Shown here: piece after piece, positions 1 through 11,207 of the stretch
Position numbering within the stretch: the stretch's first letter is position 1
Layout of the letters: every line of letters starts with the position of its first letter
From: Pediococcus parvulus
Lineage (GTDB): Bacteria > Bacillota > Bacilli > Lactobacillales > Lactobacillaceae
Length of the DNA stretch: 64,000 nt
Assembly (NCBI RefSeq): GCF_007990205.1
Contig: NZ_BJWE01000002.1
Coordinates: 1 to 64,000, forward strand
Direction of reading: 5' to 3'
The notes under the pieces: model-generated
Told to the model about the DNA's origin: nothing
The model's input: only the letters and a program-made list of their open reading frames with translations
Databases searched by the model: none
Program-made: the position numbers and the translations under genes

Positions 1-48
1 TCCCCTTCAGGATTAACTGTTTATTGACAGATTGACTGAAAAAAACAT

Positions 49-86
49 AAAATGCCAACTGTAATTCGTTTACTAGTTGGCATTTT
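49..86. terminator. Bidirectional hairpin upstream of the tRNA genes
   Basis: A perfect 12-bp inverted repeat (49-60 and 75-86) with A-rich sequence before it and four T's closing the second arm. It probably ends transcription of a gene lying left of the window; the T-tract is short, so strength is uncertain. Confidence 0.6.
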
Positions 87-131
87 ACGTGTAGGAGTAT
101 TTTAGCAACAATGTGTGGATTTAAGAACAAA

Positions 132-205
132 CGGGAAGTAGCTCAGCTTGGTAGAGCACCTGGTTTGGGACCAGGGGGTCGCAGGTTCGAATCCTGTCTT
201 CCCGA
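132..205 (+). tRNA. tRNA-Pro (anticodon TGG)
   Basis: A 74-nt cloverleaf can be folded by eye. The acceptor arm CGGGAAG pairs with CTTCCCG, the D-arm is AGCTCAGCTTGGTAGAGC, the anticodon stem CCTGG/CCAGG encloses loop TTTGGGA with anticodon TGG, and the T-arm contains GGTTCGAAT. The discriminator base is A and no CCA is encoded, so CCA must be added afterwards, as in many lactobacilli. This tRNA reads CCA and, by wobble, other proline codons. Confidence 0.95.
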
Positions 206-272
206 TTACGCACTTAGACGGTGGAAAAGTGCATTTACGGAGAATTACCCACTTAAAGTTATTTACCAATAA

Positions 273-346
273 CGGGAAGTAGCTCAGCTTGGTAGAGCAC
301 CACGTTCGGGACGTGGGGGTCGCAGGTTCAAATCCTGTTTTCCCGA
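273..346 (+). tRNA. tRNA-Pro (anticodon CGG)
   Basis: A second 74-nt proline tRNA 67 nt downstream of the first, nearly identical to it apart from the anticodon stem-loop: stem CCACG/CGTGG and loop TTCGGGA with anticodon CGG. The T-loop has A where the first copy has G (GGTTCAAAT). CCA is again not encoded. It decodes CCG. The strong similarity suggests local duplication followed by change of the anticodon arm. The pair is probably one transcript ending at the hairpin that follows. Confidence 0.95.
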
Positions 347-352
347 TTTATG

Positions 353-393
353 AAGAGAAGCATCAAATCAGCCGATTTGATGCTTCTCTTTTT
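353..393 (+). terminator. Terminator of the tRNA-Pro pair
   Basis: A perfect 17-bp stem (353-369 with 374-390), a 4-nt loop and a T-tract (389-393). It is a classical Rho-independent terminator directly after the second tRNA. Between it and the ctsR promoter (394-540) I see only AT-rich DNA with no gene. Confidence 0.9.
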
Positions 394-540
394 ATAAAAT
401 GCTACATTACAATAGTACAAAGTTTAATCAAAAAATTAAAAGGTCCATTTCAAAAATGATTGAATATCTCTAAATTGTTCACCTGATGACCACTATTTTT
501 AAGTTTTAATCATCAAGTGTCGGCCTCAGTACAAAAAACT

Positions 541-588
541 TTGCTTTTTATGAAGAGTTTCGTATAATGAAAGTCAACATTAGTCAAA
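541..588 (+). promoter_or_regulatory. ctsR-clpC promoter with CtsR operator
   Basis: A sigma-A promoter: TTGCTT (541-546), a 16-bp spacer, TATAAT (563-568). Just downstream lies a direct heptad repeat AGTCAAC-ATT-AGTCAAA (572-588), which fits the known CtsR box (RGTCAAA, 3-nt spacer, RGTCAAA) with one mismatch in the first heptad. It covers the expected transcription start, so CtsR bound here would repress its own operon; heat inactivation of CtsR would relieve this. Confidence 0.88.
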
Positions 589-610
589 GATGCAAGAAGG
601 GGTGTGCAAA

Positions 611-1078
611 ATGCAAGGTCAGAATATTTCCGATATCATTGAAAAATATTTAAAACAGATTTTAGCGGACTCGGAAGAAATTGAGATTCGACGCTCGGAA
701 ATTGCTGATTTGTTTGATGTTGTGCCGTCTCAAATAAATTACGTTATTAAAACCCGCTTCACCATTCAAAATGGCTATGTCGTGGAAAGTAAACGGGGTG
801 GCGGTGGCTATATTCGCATTGAAAAAGTCAAATTACTTGATGATTTGGATGTTTTGGATACACTTATTCAAGTGATTGGTGAATCCATCAATCAACGTGA
901 TGCCCTTTCCATTGTCAAAAGTTTGTATGAAGACGACGTCATTAACAAACGAGAAGGAAACCTGATTTTAGCAGCAATTGATAAGAAGACACTAGCGATT
1001 AACGATCGGGATATGGAAGATCAGTTGCGAGCAAGAATTTTAATCGGCATTTTAAATCACTTAAGGTATGAGAGTTAA
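611..1078 (+). CDS. ctsR: Class III heat-shock repressor CtsR
   Basis: A 155-residue DNA-binding repressor of clp and other stress genes. The protein starts MQGQNISDIIEKYLKQIL, has a winged helix-turn-helix with the glycine-rich wing KRGGGGYIRIEK that contacts the CtsR box, and a C-terminal dimerisation part that binds the McsB/Clp side. The reading frame is open seven codons further upstream, but the AAGAAGGGG ribosome site at 594-602 fits only the ATG at 611. It is followed 19 bp later by clpC. The mcsA and mcsB genes that sit between ctsR and clpC in Bacillus are absent, as is usual in lactobacilli. A CtsR box in front makes it autoregulated. Confidence 0.97.
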   Translation: MQGQNISDIIEKYLKQILADSEEIEIRRSEIADLFDVVPSQINYVIKTRFTIQNGYVVESKRGGGGYIRIEKVKLLDDLDVLDTLIQVIGESINQRDALSIVKSLYEDDVINKREGNLILAAIDKKTLAINDRDMEDQLRARILIGILNHLRYES

Positions 1079-1097
1079 AAGAAAGTAGGGTGTTAGC

Positions 1098-3581
1098 ATG
1101 GATAACTTATTTACACCAAGTGCCAAAAACGTGCTGGCTATTTCACAAGAACAAGCTAAACGTTTTAAGCACCAAGCAGTTGGAACAGAACATTTACTGT
1201 TGGCCCTAGCAATCGAAAAGAATGGTATTGCCTATAAAGTTTTTCAACAATTTTCAGTAACTGAAACTGATATTGTAGAAGAAATTGAACGTTTTACTGG
1301 TTATGGCACTTTGAAAAATGTGGGTGCAAACGATTATTTGCCATATTCACCAAAAGCCAAAGAAGTTTTAGCGGCTGCTGGGGATGAAGCCAAGCGGTTA
1401 GGTGCAGCAAAAATAGGAACGGAACATTTGTTGCTTGCTTTATTAAGTGACGAAAATATTCTGTCTTCACGAATTTTAATTAGTTTGGACATGGATCTTA
1501 GCCAAACTCGCAAAGTTATTTTACGTAAGTTAGGCGTTAGTGCTTCGGCACAGCTACGGCAAAACCAAGCGCAAAATAGTCGAGGAGCTAAGCCAAAAGG
1601 CACGCCAACATTGGATTCAGTTGCGCGTGACATGACTCAAATGGCACAAGAGGGTCAAATTGATCCTGTGATTGGCCGCGAAAAAGAAGTTAAACGTGTG
1701 ATTCAGATTTTGAGTCGCCGAACTAAAAACAATCCGGTTTTAATCGGTGAACCCGGCGTTGGTAAAACAGCAATTGCTGAGGGACTTGCACAACGTATGA
1801 TCGATGGTAATGTGCCGGATGACTTAGCTAACAAGCGATTGATGATGCTTGACATGGGATCGCTAGTCGCCGGAACCAAGTATCGTGGCGAATTTGAAGA
1901 CCGTTTGAAAAAAGTTATTGATGAAATTCATGAAGATAAACACATTGTGTTGTTTATTGATGAATTACACACATTAATCGGTGCTGGTGGTGCTGAAGGT
2001 GCAATTGATGCTTCGAATATTTTGAAGCCTGCTTTAGCACGCGGTGAACTCCAAACAATTGGGGCCACAACGCTTAATGAATATCAAAAATATATCGAAA
2101 CTGATGCAGCCTTAGAACGCCGTTTTGCTAAAGTTGAAGTAGATGAACCAACCCCTGAAGAATCTGTCCAGATTCTACGAGGCTTACGCGGTAAATATGA
2201 GGAACACCATCATGTTGAAATTACTGATGATGCGATCAAACAAGCGGTCGAACTTTCTGATCGTTATATCAGCGACCGCTTTTTACCAGATAAGGCCATT
2301 GATTTAATGGATGAAGCTGCTGCTAAAGTACGAATTGACCAAATGGGCAAAACTGAGAAATCAACTTCTGAAAGTAAATTACAAGAGTTAACGGATGCCA
2401 AAGAAGCTGCTATTGAGGACCAGAATTTTGAGGAAGCTCAAAAGGTTCGGGTTAAGGAAGAAAAGCTGCGTGCCAAAATTGAAAAAGCTAAGGCTACTGC
2501 TACAGCTGATGATGCAAAGCCAAAATATCAACTTCAAGAAACCGCTGAGGACGTGGCACAAGTGGTCTCTGAGTGGACAGGTGTGCCATTAACCCAGTTG
2601 CAAAAGACTGAAAGTGAACGTTTAGTTAATCTTGAATCTATTCTGCATAAACGTGTTATTGGTCAAGAAGAAGCAGTGTCAGCAGTTTCCAGAGCAATTC
2701 GACGTGCACGAAGTGGCTTGAAAGATCCAGGTCGTCCAATTGGTTCGTTTATGTTCTTGGGCCCAACTGGAGTCGGGAAAACTGAATTGGCCAAAGCGTT
2801 GGCCGAAGCTATGTTTGGTTCTGAAGATAACATGATTCGAATTGATATGTCTGAATACATGGAACGTTATAGTACTAGTCGTTTGATTGGGTCTGCCCCC
2901 GGTTATGTTGGGTACGATGAAGGCGGCCAATTAACGGAACGTGTTCGTCAAAAACCTTATTCGGTTGTGTTATTTGATGAAGTTGAAAAGGCCCATCCGG
3001 ATGTGTTTAACATTTTGTTACAAGTTTTGGACGATGGTTATCTGACTGACTCTAAAGGGCGAAAAGTTGATTTTAGAAACACTATTTTAATCATGACTTC
3101 TAACCTAGGTGCAACAGCGCTTAGAGATGAAAAATCAGTTGGTTTTGGTGCTAAGGATGCAAGTCAGGATTATACGGCAATGTCGGCCAAGATTCGCGAA
3201 GTGCTCAAACAAAGCTTCCGACCTGAATTCTTAAACCGGATTGACGAAACCATTATCTTCCACTCTTTGACCCGTCCACAACTTCATAAAATTGTGAAAT
3301 TGATGGCTCGTCAGATTTTGAAACGAGTTGCAGATCAGGGTATGACAGTCAAAATTACACCAGCGGCGATTGATGCGGTGGCGGAAGCTGGTTTCGATCC
3401 TGAATATGGGGCACGACCAATTCGCCGTGCGTTCCAAACCAAAGTTGAAGATAAACTAAGTGAATTAATGTTGTCAGGACAGGCTAAAATTGGTGATAAT
3501 ATCACTGTTGGTGCTCGTCATGGTAAGATTCAGGTGGCCGTTAAAAATCCAAAGCCGGATTCAAAACAGCCAACAGCTTAA
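1098..3581 (+). CDS. clpC: AAA+ unfoldase ClpC
   Basis: An 827-residue Hsp100 protein that unfolds substrates and feeds them to ClpP. Two Clp-N repeats occupy about residues 1-145. The first AAA+ domain has Walker A GEPGVGKT (217-224) and Walker [10 protein letters not shown] middle region near residue 430 contains a UVR-like [10 protein letters not shown] helix. The second AAA+ domain has Walker A GPTGVGKT and sensor EYMERYS. The tail is rich in K, Q and P. Length is typical of ClpC. It is the second gene of the CtsR-controlled operon. Confidence 0.97.
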   Translation: MDNLFTPSAKNVLAISQEQAKRFKHQAVGTEHLLLALAIEKNGIAYKVFQQFSVTETDIVEEIERFTGYGTLKNVGANDYLPYSPKAKEVLAAAGDEAKRLGAAKIGTEHLLLALLSDENILSSRILISLDMDLSQTRKVILRKLGVSASAQLRQNQAQNSRGAKPKGTPTLDSVARDMTQMAQEGQIDPVIGREKEVKRVIQILSRRTKNNPVLIGEPGVGKTAIAEGLAQRMIDGNVPDDLANKRLMMLDMGSLVAGTKYRGEFEDRLKKVIDEIHEDKHIVLFIDELHTLIGAGGAEGAIDASNILKPALARGELQTIGATTLNEYQKYIETDAALERRFAKVEVDEPTPEESVQILRGLRGKYEEHHHVEITDDAIKQAVELSDRYISDRFLPDKAIDLMDEAAAKVRIDQMGKTEKSTSESKLQELTDAKEAAIEDQNFEEAQKVRVKEEKLRAKIEKAKATATADDAKPKYQLQETAEDVAQVVSEWTGVPLTQLQKTESERLVNLESILHKRVIGQEEAVSAVSRAIRRARSGLKDPGRPIGSFMFLGPTGVGKTELAKALAEAMFGSEDNMIRIDMSEYMERYSTSRLIGSAPGYVGYDEGGQLTERVRQKPYSVVLFDEVEKAHPDVFNILLQVLDDGYLTDSKGRKVDFRNTILIMTSNLGATALRDEKSVGFGAKDASQDYTAMSAKIREVLKQSFRPEFLNRIDETIIFHSLTRPQLHKIVKLMARQILKRVADQGMTVKITPAAIDAVAEAGFDPEYGARPIRRAFQTKVEDKLSELMLSGQAKIGDNITVGARHGKIQVAVKNPKPDSKQPTA

Positions 3582-3607
3582 AGTAAATAAATTTACAGTT
3601 TTAATGT

Positions 3608-3636
3608 TTGACAGATGATAACAAATTGAGTATTAT
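3608..3636 (+). promoter_or_regulatory. rpoBC promoter
   Basis: A near-consensus sigma-A promoter: TTGACA (3608-3613), exactly 17 bp, TATTAT (3631-3636). Transcription would begin around 3643, leaving a leader of about 190 nt before rpoB. It lies 27 bp after the clpC stop. Confidence 0.85.
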
Positions 3637-3642
3637 TAACTT

Positions 3643-3751
3643 TGTTTGTAACTGTGAATGAAATGGAGCGTTGCGATCTATTGTCCGTGGCGCTTTTCAT
3701 AAAAAAGCAAAAATAGCTATCAATTTTAAGAGCTATTTTTGGTTTTTTTTT
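3643..3751 (+). ncRNA. Structured rpoB 5' leader (candidate lacto-rpoB RNA) with attenuator-like terminator
   Basis: Downstream of the rpoB promoter two hairpins can be drawn. The first pairs ATGAAA (3658-3663) and AGCG (3667-3670) with CGCTTTTCAT (3691-3700), leaving a 3-nt bulge. The second pairs AAAAATAGCT (3709-3718) with AGCTATTTTT (3731-3740), followed by nine T's (3743-3751), so it has the form of an intrinsic terminator. A conserved structured leader called lacto-rpoB is known upstream of rpoB in lactic acid bacteria; position and lineage match, but I could not check the consensus. The terminator could equally end read-through from clpC. Confidence 0.6.
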
Positions 3752-3835
3752 GCCAAAAAACAGTGCAATTTGTGAAATGTAATCAAATTGTAATGTAGAA
3801 GGCCGTTTGCGGAATATTTTAGAGAGGTGAATAAC

Positions 3836-6800
3836 TTGGCAGGACATTTGGTAAAGTACGGTAAGCACCGAACCCGTAGAAGTTACGCGCGGATTAAAGA
3901 AGTGCTGGAACTTCCTAACTTGATTGAGATTCAAAGTAATTCATACCAGTGGTTCCTTGATGAAGGATTGAAAGACATGTTCGATGACATTATGCCAATC
4001 GACGATTTTGCTGGAAATCTTTCACTGGAATACGTGGATTATCAATTATTAGAGCCAAAGTATACAGTGGATGAGGCGCGTGAGCATGAAGCAAATTACT
4101 CAGCACCTTTACATGTCACTTTGCGTTTAACAAATCACGAAACTGGCGAAATTAAATCTCAGGATGTTTTCTTTGGTGATTTTCCATTAATGACAGAACA
4201 AGGTACGTTCATTATTAATGGTGCAGAACGGGTTATCGTTTCTCAGTTAGTTCGTTCACCTGGTGTTTATTACACTAAGGAAGCTGACAAAAACGGCCGT
4301 GATATTTGGGGCACAACAGTTATTCCTAATCGGGGAGCTTGGTTGGAATATGAAACAGATGCAAAGAACATTGCATATGTGCGTATTGACCGGACTCGTA
4401 AAATTCCGATGACTGAATTAGTTCGAGCTCTTGGGTTCGGATCTGATGAAGAAATCGTTGATATGTTGGGTCAAACTGATAGTTTAGATAATACTTTGGA
4501 CAAAGATGTTCATAAAAATTCTGAGGATTCTCGTGTTGAAGAGTCCTTGAAAGATATTTACGAACGACTTCGCCCAGGTGAACCTAAAACTGCGGATAGT
4601 TCACGTAGTCTTTTAACTGCGCGTTTCTTTGATCCAAAGCGTTATGATATGGCTCCTGTTGGCCGTTATAAGGTTAACAAGAAGTTAAGTTTGAAAACTC
4701 GTTTAGTTGGTCAGACCCTGGCTGAAACTTTAGCTGATCCAGATACTGGTGAAGTTATTGTGCAAAAGGGAACGGTTGTCACTAAAGATGTTATGAAAGA
4801 CTTGGCACCATATTTAGATAAAAAAGACTTTAAAGCAATCACTTATACACCATCTGATGAATCGGTTGTCACAACACCAATGACCGTTCAATCAATTAAG
4901 ATTGTGAACCCTAACGATCCGGAACGTGAATTAACGATGATTGGCAATGACAACATCGATCTTAAATTGAAACACATTACGCCAGCTGATATTATCGCTT
5001 CAATCAACTATTTCTTCTTATTGCAAGAAGGAATCGGTTCAACTGATGATATTGACCATTTGGGTAATCGTCGAATTCGTTCGGTTGGTGAGTTATTGCA
5101 GAACCAATTCCGAATTGGTCTTTCTCGAATGGAACGTGTCGTTCGTGAACGAATGTCCATTCAGGATGCTTCTACGGTGACACCGCAACAATTAATTAAT
5201 ATTCGTCCTGTAGTGGCCTCAATCAAAGAGTTCTTTGGTTCTTCACAGTTGTCACAGTTCATGGATCAAACTAACCCGTTGGGTGAATTAACGCATAAGC
5301 GTCGTTTATCAGCCCTTGGTCCTGGTGGTTTGACTCGTGATCGTGCCGGATATGAAGTTCGTGATGTGCATTACACCCATTACGGTCGTATGTGTCCTAT
5401 TGAAACTCCTGAAGGTCCTAACATTGGTTTGATTAACAGTTTGGCTAGTTATGCCAAGATTAATAAGTATGGTTTTATTGAAACACCATACCGTCGTGTA
5501 TCTTGGACAACTCATAAAGTTACCAACAAGATTGATTATTTAACTGCCGATGAAGAAGATCAATTTGTTATTGCTCAGGCTAACTCACCATTAAATGATG
5601 ATGGTTCATTCGTTGATGATGAAGTTATGGCTCGTCATGAAAGTGACAATATTGAAATTAGCATTAACAATGTCGATTACATGGATGTTTCACCAAAACA
5701 AGTAGTTGCGGTTGCTACGGCATGTATTCCTTTCTTGGAAAATGATGATTCCAACCGTGCCTTAATGGGAGCTAACATGCAGCGTCAGGCTGTTCCTTTG
5801 CTTGATCCTCATGCCCCATTGGTCGGAACTGGTATTGAATATAAAGCTGCTCATGATTCTGGAGTTGCGTTGATCTGTAAACATGACGGAACTGTTGAAT
5901 ACGTTGATGCCCGTCAAATTCGGGTGCGCCGTGATGATGGTGCTTTAGATACCTATAAATTAATGAAATTCCGTCGTTCTAATGGCGGTAAGAACTACAA
6001 CCAACGTCCAATCGTGAAAGTTAATGATCATGTGGATAATGATGAAGTTTTAGCTGATGGTCCTTCTATGGAAGGTGGAGAATTAGCACTTGGTCAAAAC
6101 CCACTAGTTGCCTTCATGACATGGCAAGGTTATAACTTCGAAGATGCCATTGCTATTAATGAACGATTAGTTCGTGATGACGTTTATACTTCTATTCATA
6201 TTGAAGAGTACGAATCAGAAGCTCGTGATACCAAGCTCGGACCTGAGGAAATGACTCGTGAGATTCCTAACGTCGGTGAAGATGCCCTTAAAGATCTTGA
6301 TGAAGACGGAATTGTTCGAATCGGTGCTGAAGTTGAAGATGGCGATATCTTAGTTGGTAAGGTTACACCTAAGGGAGTGACTGAGTTATCAGCTGAGGAA
6401 CGTCTACTTCACGCAATCTTTGGTGAAAAGGCCCGTGAAGTTCGTGATACTTCACTTCGGGTTCCTCATGGTGGCGGCGGTATTATCCAGGATGTAAAGA
6501 TCTTTACTCGTGAAAATGGGGATGAACTTTCACCTGGTGTTAATATGATGGTTCGGGTTTATATCGCTCAAAAGCGTAAGTTACAAGTTGGCGATAAGAT
6601 GGCCGGACGTCATGGTAACAAGGGTACTGTTTCTGTAGTTATTCCTGAAGAAGATATGCCATACATGCCAGATGGTACGCCAATTGACATTATGTTAAGT
6701 CCAATGGGTGTGCCTTCACGTATGAATATTGGTCAGGTTTTGGAATTGCATTTAGGAATGGTTGCCCGTAACTTGGGAATCCATGTTGCCACACCTGTCT

Positions 6801-7456
6801 TTGATGGTGCCCGTGATAAAGATATCTGGGATGCGGTTAAGGAAGCAGGGATGCAATCAGATGCCAAGACCGTTTTATATGACGGTCGGACTGGTGAACC
6901 ATTTGAACAACGGATTGCCGTTGGAGTTATGCATTACATGAAGTTAGCCCACATGGTTGACGATAAGATTCATGCCCGTTCAATCGGACCTTACTCATTA
7001 GTTACGCAACAACCATTAGGTGGTAAAGCCCAATTTGGTGGTCAGCGTTTTGGTGAAATGGAAGTTTGGGCCCTTGAAGCTTATGGTGCTGCATATACCT
7101 TGCAAGAAATCTTGACTTACAAGTCAGATGATGTTGTCGGTCGTGTTAAAACTTATGAAGCGATTGTCAAAGGCGATCCAATTCCACGTCCAGGTGTACC
7201 TGAATCCTTCCGTGTTCTTGTGAAGGAATTACAAGCACTTGGTCTGGATATGAAAGTTCTTGATAATGATAAGAATGAAATTGAGTTGCGTGACATGGAT
7301 GACGAAGATGATGATGTTGTCAATGTGGATGCACTCAGTAAGTATGCTGAAGAACAGAAAGATAAATCAAAAGCAGATGCTAAAACAGCTGCAACTGCCA
7401 AAGATGCTTCTTCTGTAAGTGAAACAAAAGCTGAAACAGAAAATAATAAAAAGTAA
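3836..7456 (+). CDS. rpoB: RNA polymerase beta subunit
   Basis: A 1206-residue beta subunit. Recognisable parts are the rifampicin region [20 protein letters not shown] and [11 protein letters not shown] with wild-type-looking residues, the [17 protein letters not shown] segment, the catalytic-site helper [12 protein letters not shown], and the C-terminal clamp anchor. The tail after about residue 1160 is acidic and then low-complexity K/A/T/E, as in other lactobacilli. Start: a GTG at 3827 is in frame, but it overlaps the GAGAGGTGA ribosome site, so the TTG at 3836 (MAGHLVKYG) is preferred. It forms an operon with rpoC, 42 bp downstream. Confidence 0.97.
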   Translation: MAGHLVKYGKHRTRRSYARIKEVLELPNLIEIQSNSYQWFLDEGLKDMFDDIMPIDDFAGNLSLEYVDYQLLEPKYTVDEAREHEANYSAPLHVTLRLTNHETGEIKSQDVFFGDFPLMTEQGTFIINGAERVIVSQLVRSPGVYYTKEADKNGRDIWGTTVIPNRGAWLEYETDAKNIAYVRIDRTRKIPMTELVRALGFGSDEEIVDMLGQTDSLDNTLDKDVHKNSEDSRVEESLKDIYERLRPGEPKTADSSRSLLTARFFDPKRYDMAPVGRYKVNKKLSLKTRLVGQTLAETLADPDTGEVIVQKGTVVTKDVMKDLAPYLDKKDFKAITYTPSDESVVTTPMTVQSIKIVNPNDPERELTMIGNDNIDLKLKHITPADIIASINYFFLLQEGIGSTDDIDHLGNRRIRSVGELLQNQFRIGLSRMERVVRERMSIQDASTVTPQQLINIRPVVASIKEFFGSSQLSQFMDQTNPLGELTHKRRLSALGPGGLTRDRAGYEVRDVHYTHYGRMCPIETPEGPNIGLINSLASYAKINKYGFIETPYRRVSWTTHKVTNKIDYLTADEEDQFVIAQANSPLNDDGSFVDDEVMARHESDNIEISINNVDYMDVSPKQVVAVATACIPFLENDDSNRALMGANMQRQAVPLLDPHAPLVGTGIEYKAAHDSGVALICKHDGTVEYVDARQIRVRRDDGALDTYKLMKFRRSNGGKNYNQRPIVKVNDHVDNDEVLADGPSMEGGELALGQNPLVAFMTWQGYNFEDAIAINERLVRDDVYTSIHIEEYESEARDTKLGPEEMTREIPNVGEDALKDLDEDGIVRIGAEVEDGDILVGKVTPKGVTELSAEERLLHAIFGEKAREVRDTSLRVPHGGGGIIQDVKIFTRENGDELSPGVNMMVRVYIAQKRKLQVGDKMAGRHGNKGTVSVVIPEEDMPYMPDGTPIDIMLSPMGVPSRMNIGQVLELHLGMVARNLGIHVATPVFDGARDKDIWDAVKEAGMQSDAKTVLYDGRTGEPFEQRIAVGVMHYMKLAHMVDDKIHARSIGPYSLVTQQPLGGKAQFGGQRFGEMEVWALEAYGAAYTLQEILTYKSDDVVGRVKTYEAIVKGDPIPRPGVPESFRVLVKELQALGLDMKVLDNDKNEIELRDMDDEDDDVVNVDALSKYAEEQKDKSKADAKTAATAKDASSVSETKAETENNKK

Positions 7457-7498
7457 GTTTAACTAGTCAATAATCAAATCAAGAAGGAGGTCGATCCT

Positions 7499-10400
7499 TT
7501 GATCGATGTCAATAAGTTTGAAAGCATGCAAATTGGGCTCGCATCCCCTGACAAGATCAGAAGTTGGTCATATGGTGAAGTTAAAAAGCCAGAAACGATT
7601 AACTATCGAACATTAAAGCCTGAAAAAGATGGCTTGTTCGATGAACGAATTTTCGGACCAACTAAAGATTACGAATGTGCCTGTGGAAAATACAAGCGAA
7701 TTCGTTATAAGGGAATTGTCTGTGACCGTTGTGGTGTTGAAGTTACTAAGTCAAAAGTTCGTCGTGAACGGATGGGTCATATTGAATTAGCTGCTCCAGT
7801 TACTCACATTTGGTACTTTAAGGGTATCCCAAGTCGAATGGGCTTAGTTTTGGATATGAGTCCTCGTGCTCTTGAAGAAATCATCTATTTCGCTTCATAC
7901 GTTGTAATTGATCCAGGTAAAACACCACTCGAAAAGAAACAATTATTAACAGAGCGTGAATACCGTGAAAAATTAGAAGAATATGGTAATACCTTCAATG
8001 CCAAGATTGGTGGCGAGGCAATTAAAGAATTGCTTCAAGATGTTGATCTTGAAAAAGAAGCTAAAACTTTAAAAGAAGAACTCAAGGATGCTTCTGGACA
8101 AAAGCGGACTCGTGCCGTTCGTCGTTTAGACATTATTGAAGCCTTTATTCAATCTGGTAACGAGCCTGACTGGATGATTATGGATGCAATTCCTGTCATT
8201 CCACCAGATTTACGGCCAATGGTTCAATTGGATGGTGGTCGTTTTGCCACTTCTGATTTGAATGATTTGTACCGTCGAGTAATCAACCGTAACAACCGTT
8301 TGAAACGTTTATTAGACTTGAATGCTCCTGGAATTATCGTTCAAAATGAAAAACGAATGTTACAAGAAGCCGTTGATGCATTGATTGATAATGGTCGTCG
8401 TGGCCGTCCAGTTGCTGGACCTGGTAACCGTCCATTGAAGTCACTTTCACATATGTTGAAAGGTAAGCAAGGACGTTTCCGTCAAAACTTACTTGGTAAA
8501 CGTGTTGATTATTCTGGCCGTTCCGTTATTGATGTTGGGCCATCACTTAAGATGAACCAAATGGGATTACCTGTCCCAATGGCTTTGGAATTATTCAAGC
8601 CATTCATCATGAAAGAATTGGTTTCACGTAACTTAGCTTCAAACATTAAGAATGCTAAACGCAAGATTGACCGCAAAGATGATGATGTTTATGATGTTTT
8701 GGAAGATGTTATTAAAGAACATCCAGTATTGTTGAACCGTGCACCTACTTTGCATAGACTTGGAATTCAGGCTTTCGAACCTGTTTTGGTAAGTGGTAAA
8801 GCAATGCGTTTGCATCCATTAGTTTGTGAAGCTTACAATGCCGATTTTGATGGGGATCAAATGGCGATTCATTTGCCTTTATCAGATGAAGCTCAAGCCG
8901 AAGCACGTTTGTTAATGCTTGCTGCTCATCATATTTTGGCTCCTGCTAATGGTAAACCTGTGGTAACACCTTCTCAGGATATGGTTATTGGTAACTATTG
9001 GTTGACCATGGAACGTGAAAATAGTGTTGGCGAAGGCATGATCTTTAAAGATCTTGATGAAATTCGTTTAGCTATGCAAAATGGCTACGTTTCTGAACAT
9101 ACACGAATTGGGCTTCAAGTTAGCTCAATGCCAAAGAAACCATTCACTGATGAACAACGCAATCGCATTTTAGTGACAACTGCTGGAAAAGCGATTTTCA
9201 ATGATATTTTACCAAAGGGCTTAATTTATTTGAACGAACCTACTGATGAAAACTTAGTCAATGGTACGCCGGATAAATATTTCTTGGCACCTGGTGAAGA
9301 CATTAAGGCCTTTATTAAAGAACAGCCTTTAATCCCACCATTCAAAAAAGGTTTCTTGAGTGATATTATTGCGCAAGTTTACAAGCAATATAAAGTTACC
9401 CAAACTTCCTTACTTTTGGACCGTATGAAGGATCTTGGCTATGATATTTCGACTAAGTCTGGATTAACAGTCGGAATTGCGGATATTACTGATTTGAAAG
9501 AAAAACCAGAAATTGTAGCAGCTGCCCACAAACAAGTCGCAACCGTTACAAAACAATTCCGTCGTGGTTTAATTACTGATGACGAACGTTATGAACGAGT
9601 TGTTGGAATTTGGAACGATGCTAAAGATGATATTCAACAAAAATTGATGGTGAGTTTTGATCCTCAAAATCCAATTTATATGATGAGTGATTCTGGTGCT
9701 CGTGGTAACATTTCAAACTTTACTCAGTTAGCTGGTATGCGTGGTTTGATGGCTGCTCCTAATGGTAAAATTATGGAATTGCCTATTCTTTCAAACTTCC
9801 GTGAAGGCCTTTCTGTTTTGGAAATGTTTATTTCAACCCATGGTGCTCGTAAAGGTATGACTGATACTGCCTTGAAGACTGCCAACTCAGGTTACTTAAC
9901 CCGTCGTTTGGTTGATGTTGCCCAGGATGTTATTGTTCGTGAAAAAGACTGTGGAACTGATCGTGGCTTAACGATCTCTGCAATTGTTGAAGGTAATGAA
10001 GTGATTGAGTCTCTGTATGATCGTGTCTTAGGTCGTTACACTCAAAAATCAGTTTATAATCCTGAAACAGGCGAGAAGATTATTGGCAAGAACGAAATGA
10101 TCGATGAACCAAAAGCTCAACAAATCATTGATGCTGGTATTAAGACTGTTACCATTCGTTCGGCATTTACTTGCAACACTCGTCATGGTGTTTGTGAACG
10201 GTGTTATGGACGGAACATGGCTACTGGTGACCGGGTTGAAGTTGGTGAAGCAGTTGGTACTGTTGCTGCTCAATCAATCGGTGAACCAGGTACTCAGTTA
10301 ACTATGCGTAACTTCCATACTGGTGGTGTTGCCGGAAACGAAGATATTACCCAAGGACTTCCTCGTATTCAAGAAATTGTTGAAGCGCGTCATCCTAAAG

Positions 10401-11140
10401 GTCGTGCTGAAATTACTGAAGTTACTGGTACAGTTGAGTCAGTTGAAGAGAATCCTGCCGAACGTAGCAAAGAAGTTACGATCAAAGGTGAAACTGATAC
10501 ACGGACTTACACTTTACCAATTACAGCACGCATGAAGGTTGCTGAAGGTGACTTTATTCACCGTGGTTCAGCTTTGAATGAAGGTTCAATTGATCCTAAG
10601 GAATTGTTGAAGGTTCGTGATGTTCTTTCAACTGAAAACTATCTGTTACGTGAAATTCAACGTGTTTACCGTATGCAAGGTGTAGAAATCTTGGATAAAC
10701 ATATTGAAATCATGGTTCGTCAAATGCTTCGTAAGATTCGTGTTATGGATCCTGGCGATACAGATGTCCTTCCTGGTACTTTGCTTGATATCAACGATTT
10801 CAAAGATGCGAACTACAAGACATTGATTGCCGGTGGTATTCCAGCAACTGCTCGTCCTGTTCTTCTCGGAATTACAAAGGCTGCTTTGGAAACAAATAGT
10901 TTCTTATCAGCTGCATCATTCCAGGAAACAACACGAGTATTAACTGATGCTGCTATCCGTGGTAAGAATGATCCATTAGTTGGTTTGAAGGAAAATGTTA
11001 TTATTGGTAAGATTATTCCTGCTGGAACAGGAATGCCTGATTATCGTAAGATCATTCCAAAGACCGTTGGTGGAAAAGTGGCCGAACCTAAGTCACTCAG
11101 TGATGTCGAAAAAGAAATGGATATAGAAACAACTAAATAG
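7499..11140 (+). CDS. rpoC: RNA polymerase beta' subunit
   Basis: A 1213-residue beta' subunit. The N-terminal zinc site is CACGKYKR followed by CDRCG. The catalytic Mg2+ loop NADFDGDQ is at residues 447-454 with the three aspartates 449, 451 and 453. The bridge helix and trigger loop follow ([18 protein letters not shown]), and a second cysteine set [13 protein letters not shown] is present. It starts with TTG at 7499, eight nucleotides after an AGAAGGAGG site. It is the last gene of the rpoBC unit, which ends in the hairpin at 11160. Confidence 0.97.
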   Translation: MIDVNKFESMQIGLASPDKIRSWSYGEVKKPETINYRTLKPEKDGLFDERIFGPTKDYECACGKYKRIRYKGIVCDRCGVEVTKSKVRRERMGHIELAAPVTHIWYFKGIPSRMGLVLDMSPRALEEIIYFASYVVIDPGKTPLEKKQLLTEREYREKLEEYGNTFNAKIGGEAIKELLQDVDLEKEAKTLKEELKDASGQKRTRAVRRLDIIEAFIQSGNEPDWMIMDAIPVIPPDLRPMVQLDGGRFATSDLNDLYRRVINRNNRLKRLLDLNAPGIIVQNEKRMLQEAVDALIDNGRRGRPVAGPGNRPLKSLSHMLKGKQGRFRQNLLGKRVDYSGRSVIDVGPSLKMNQMGLPVPMALELFKPFIMKELVSRNLASNIKNAKRKIDRKDDDVYDVLEDVIKEHPVLLNRAPTLHRLGIQAFEPVLVSGKAMRLHPLVCEAYNADFDGDQMAIHLPLSDEAQAEARLLMLAAHHILAPANGKPVVTPSQDMVIGNYWLTMERENSVGEGMIFKDLDEIRLAMQNGYVSEHTRIGLQVSSMPKKPFTDEQRNRILVTTAGKAIFNDILPKGLIYLNEPTDENLVNGTPDKYFLAPGEDIKAFIKEQPLIPPFKKGFLSDIIAQVYKQYKVTQTSLLLDRMKDLGYDISTKSGLTVGIADITDLKEKPEIVAAAHKQVATVTKQFRRGLITDDERYERVVGIWNDAKDDIQQKLMVSFDPQNPIYMMSDSGARGNISNFTQLAGMRGLMAAPNGKIMELPILSNFREGLSVLEMFISTHGARKGMTDTALKTANSGYLTRRLVDVAQDVIVREKDCGTDRGLTISAIVEGNEVIESLYDRVLGRYTQKSVYNPETGEKIIGKNEMIDEPKAQQIIDAGIKTVTIRSAFTCNTRHGVCERCYGRNMATGDRVEVGEAVGTVAAQSIGEPGTQLTMRNFHTGGVAGNEDITQGLPRIQEIVEARHPKGRAEITEVTGTVESVEENPAERSKEVTIKGETDTRTYTLPITARMKVAEGDFIHRGSALNEGSIDPKELLKVRDVLSTENYLLREIQRVYRMQGVEILDKHIEIMVRQMLRKIRVMDPGDTDVLPGTLLDINDFKDANYKTLIAGGIPATARPVLLGITKAALETNSFLSAASFQETTRVLTDAAIRGKNDPLVGLKENVIIGKIIPAGTGMPDYRKIIPKTVGGKVAEPKSLSDVEKEMDIETTK

Positions 11141-11159
11141 TGTTTCTAATCTGATAATT

Positions 11160-11197
11160 AAAAGCAGAACTTGAGCCAAATCAAGTTCTGCTTTTTT
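11160..11197. terminator. rpoBC terminator, shared with the convergent prepilin peptidase gene
   Basis: A perfect 15-bp stem (11160-11174 with 11181-11195) around a 6-nt loop, A-rich on the left and T-rich on the right, so it can work in both directions between the two convergent genes. Confidence 0.9.
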
Positions 11198-11207
11198 GTT
11201 GCAATTT

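Noticed and set aside
1334-1633. 99-codon open frame antisense to clpC
   Set aside because: Mirror of a real coding frame; no ribosome site and no recognisable protein. The same applies to the many other antisense frames over rpoB, fusA, gatA and cshB.
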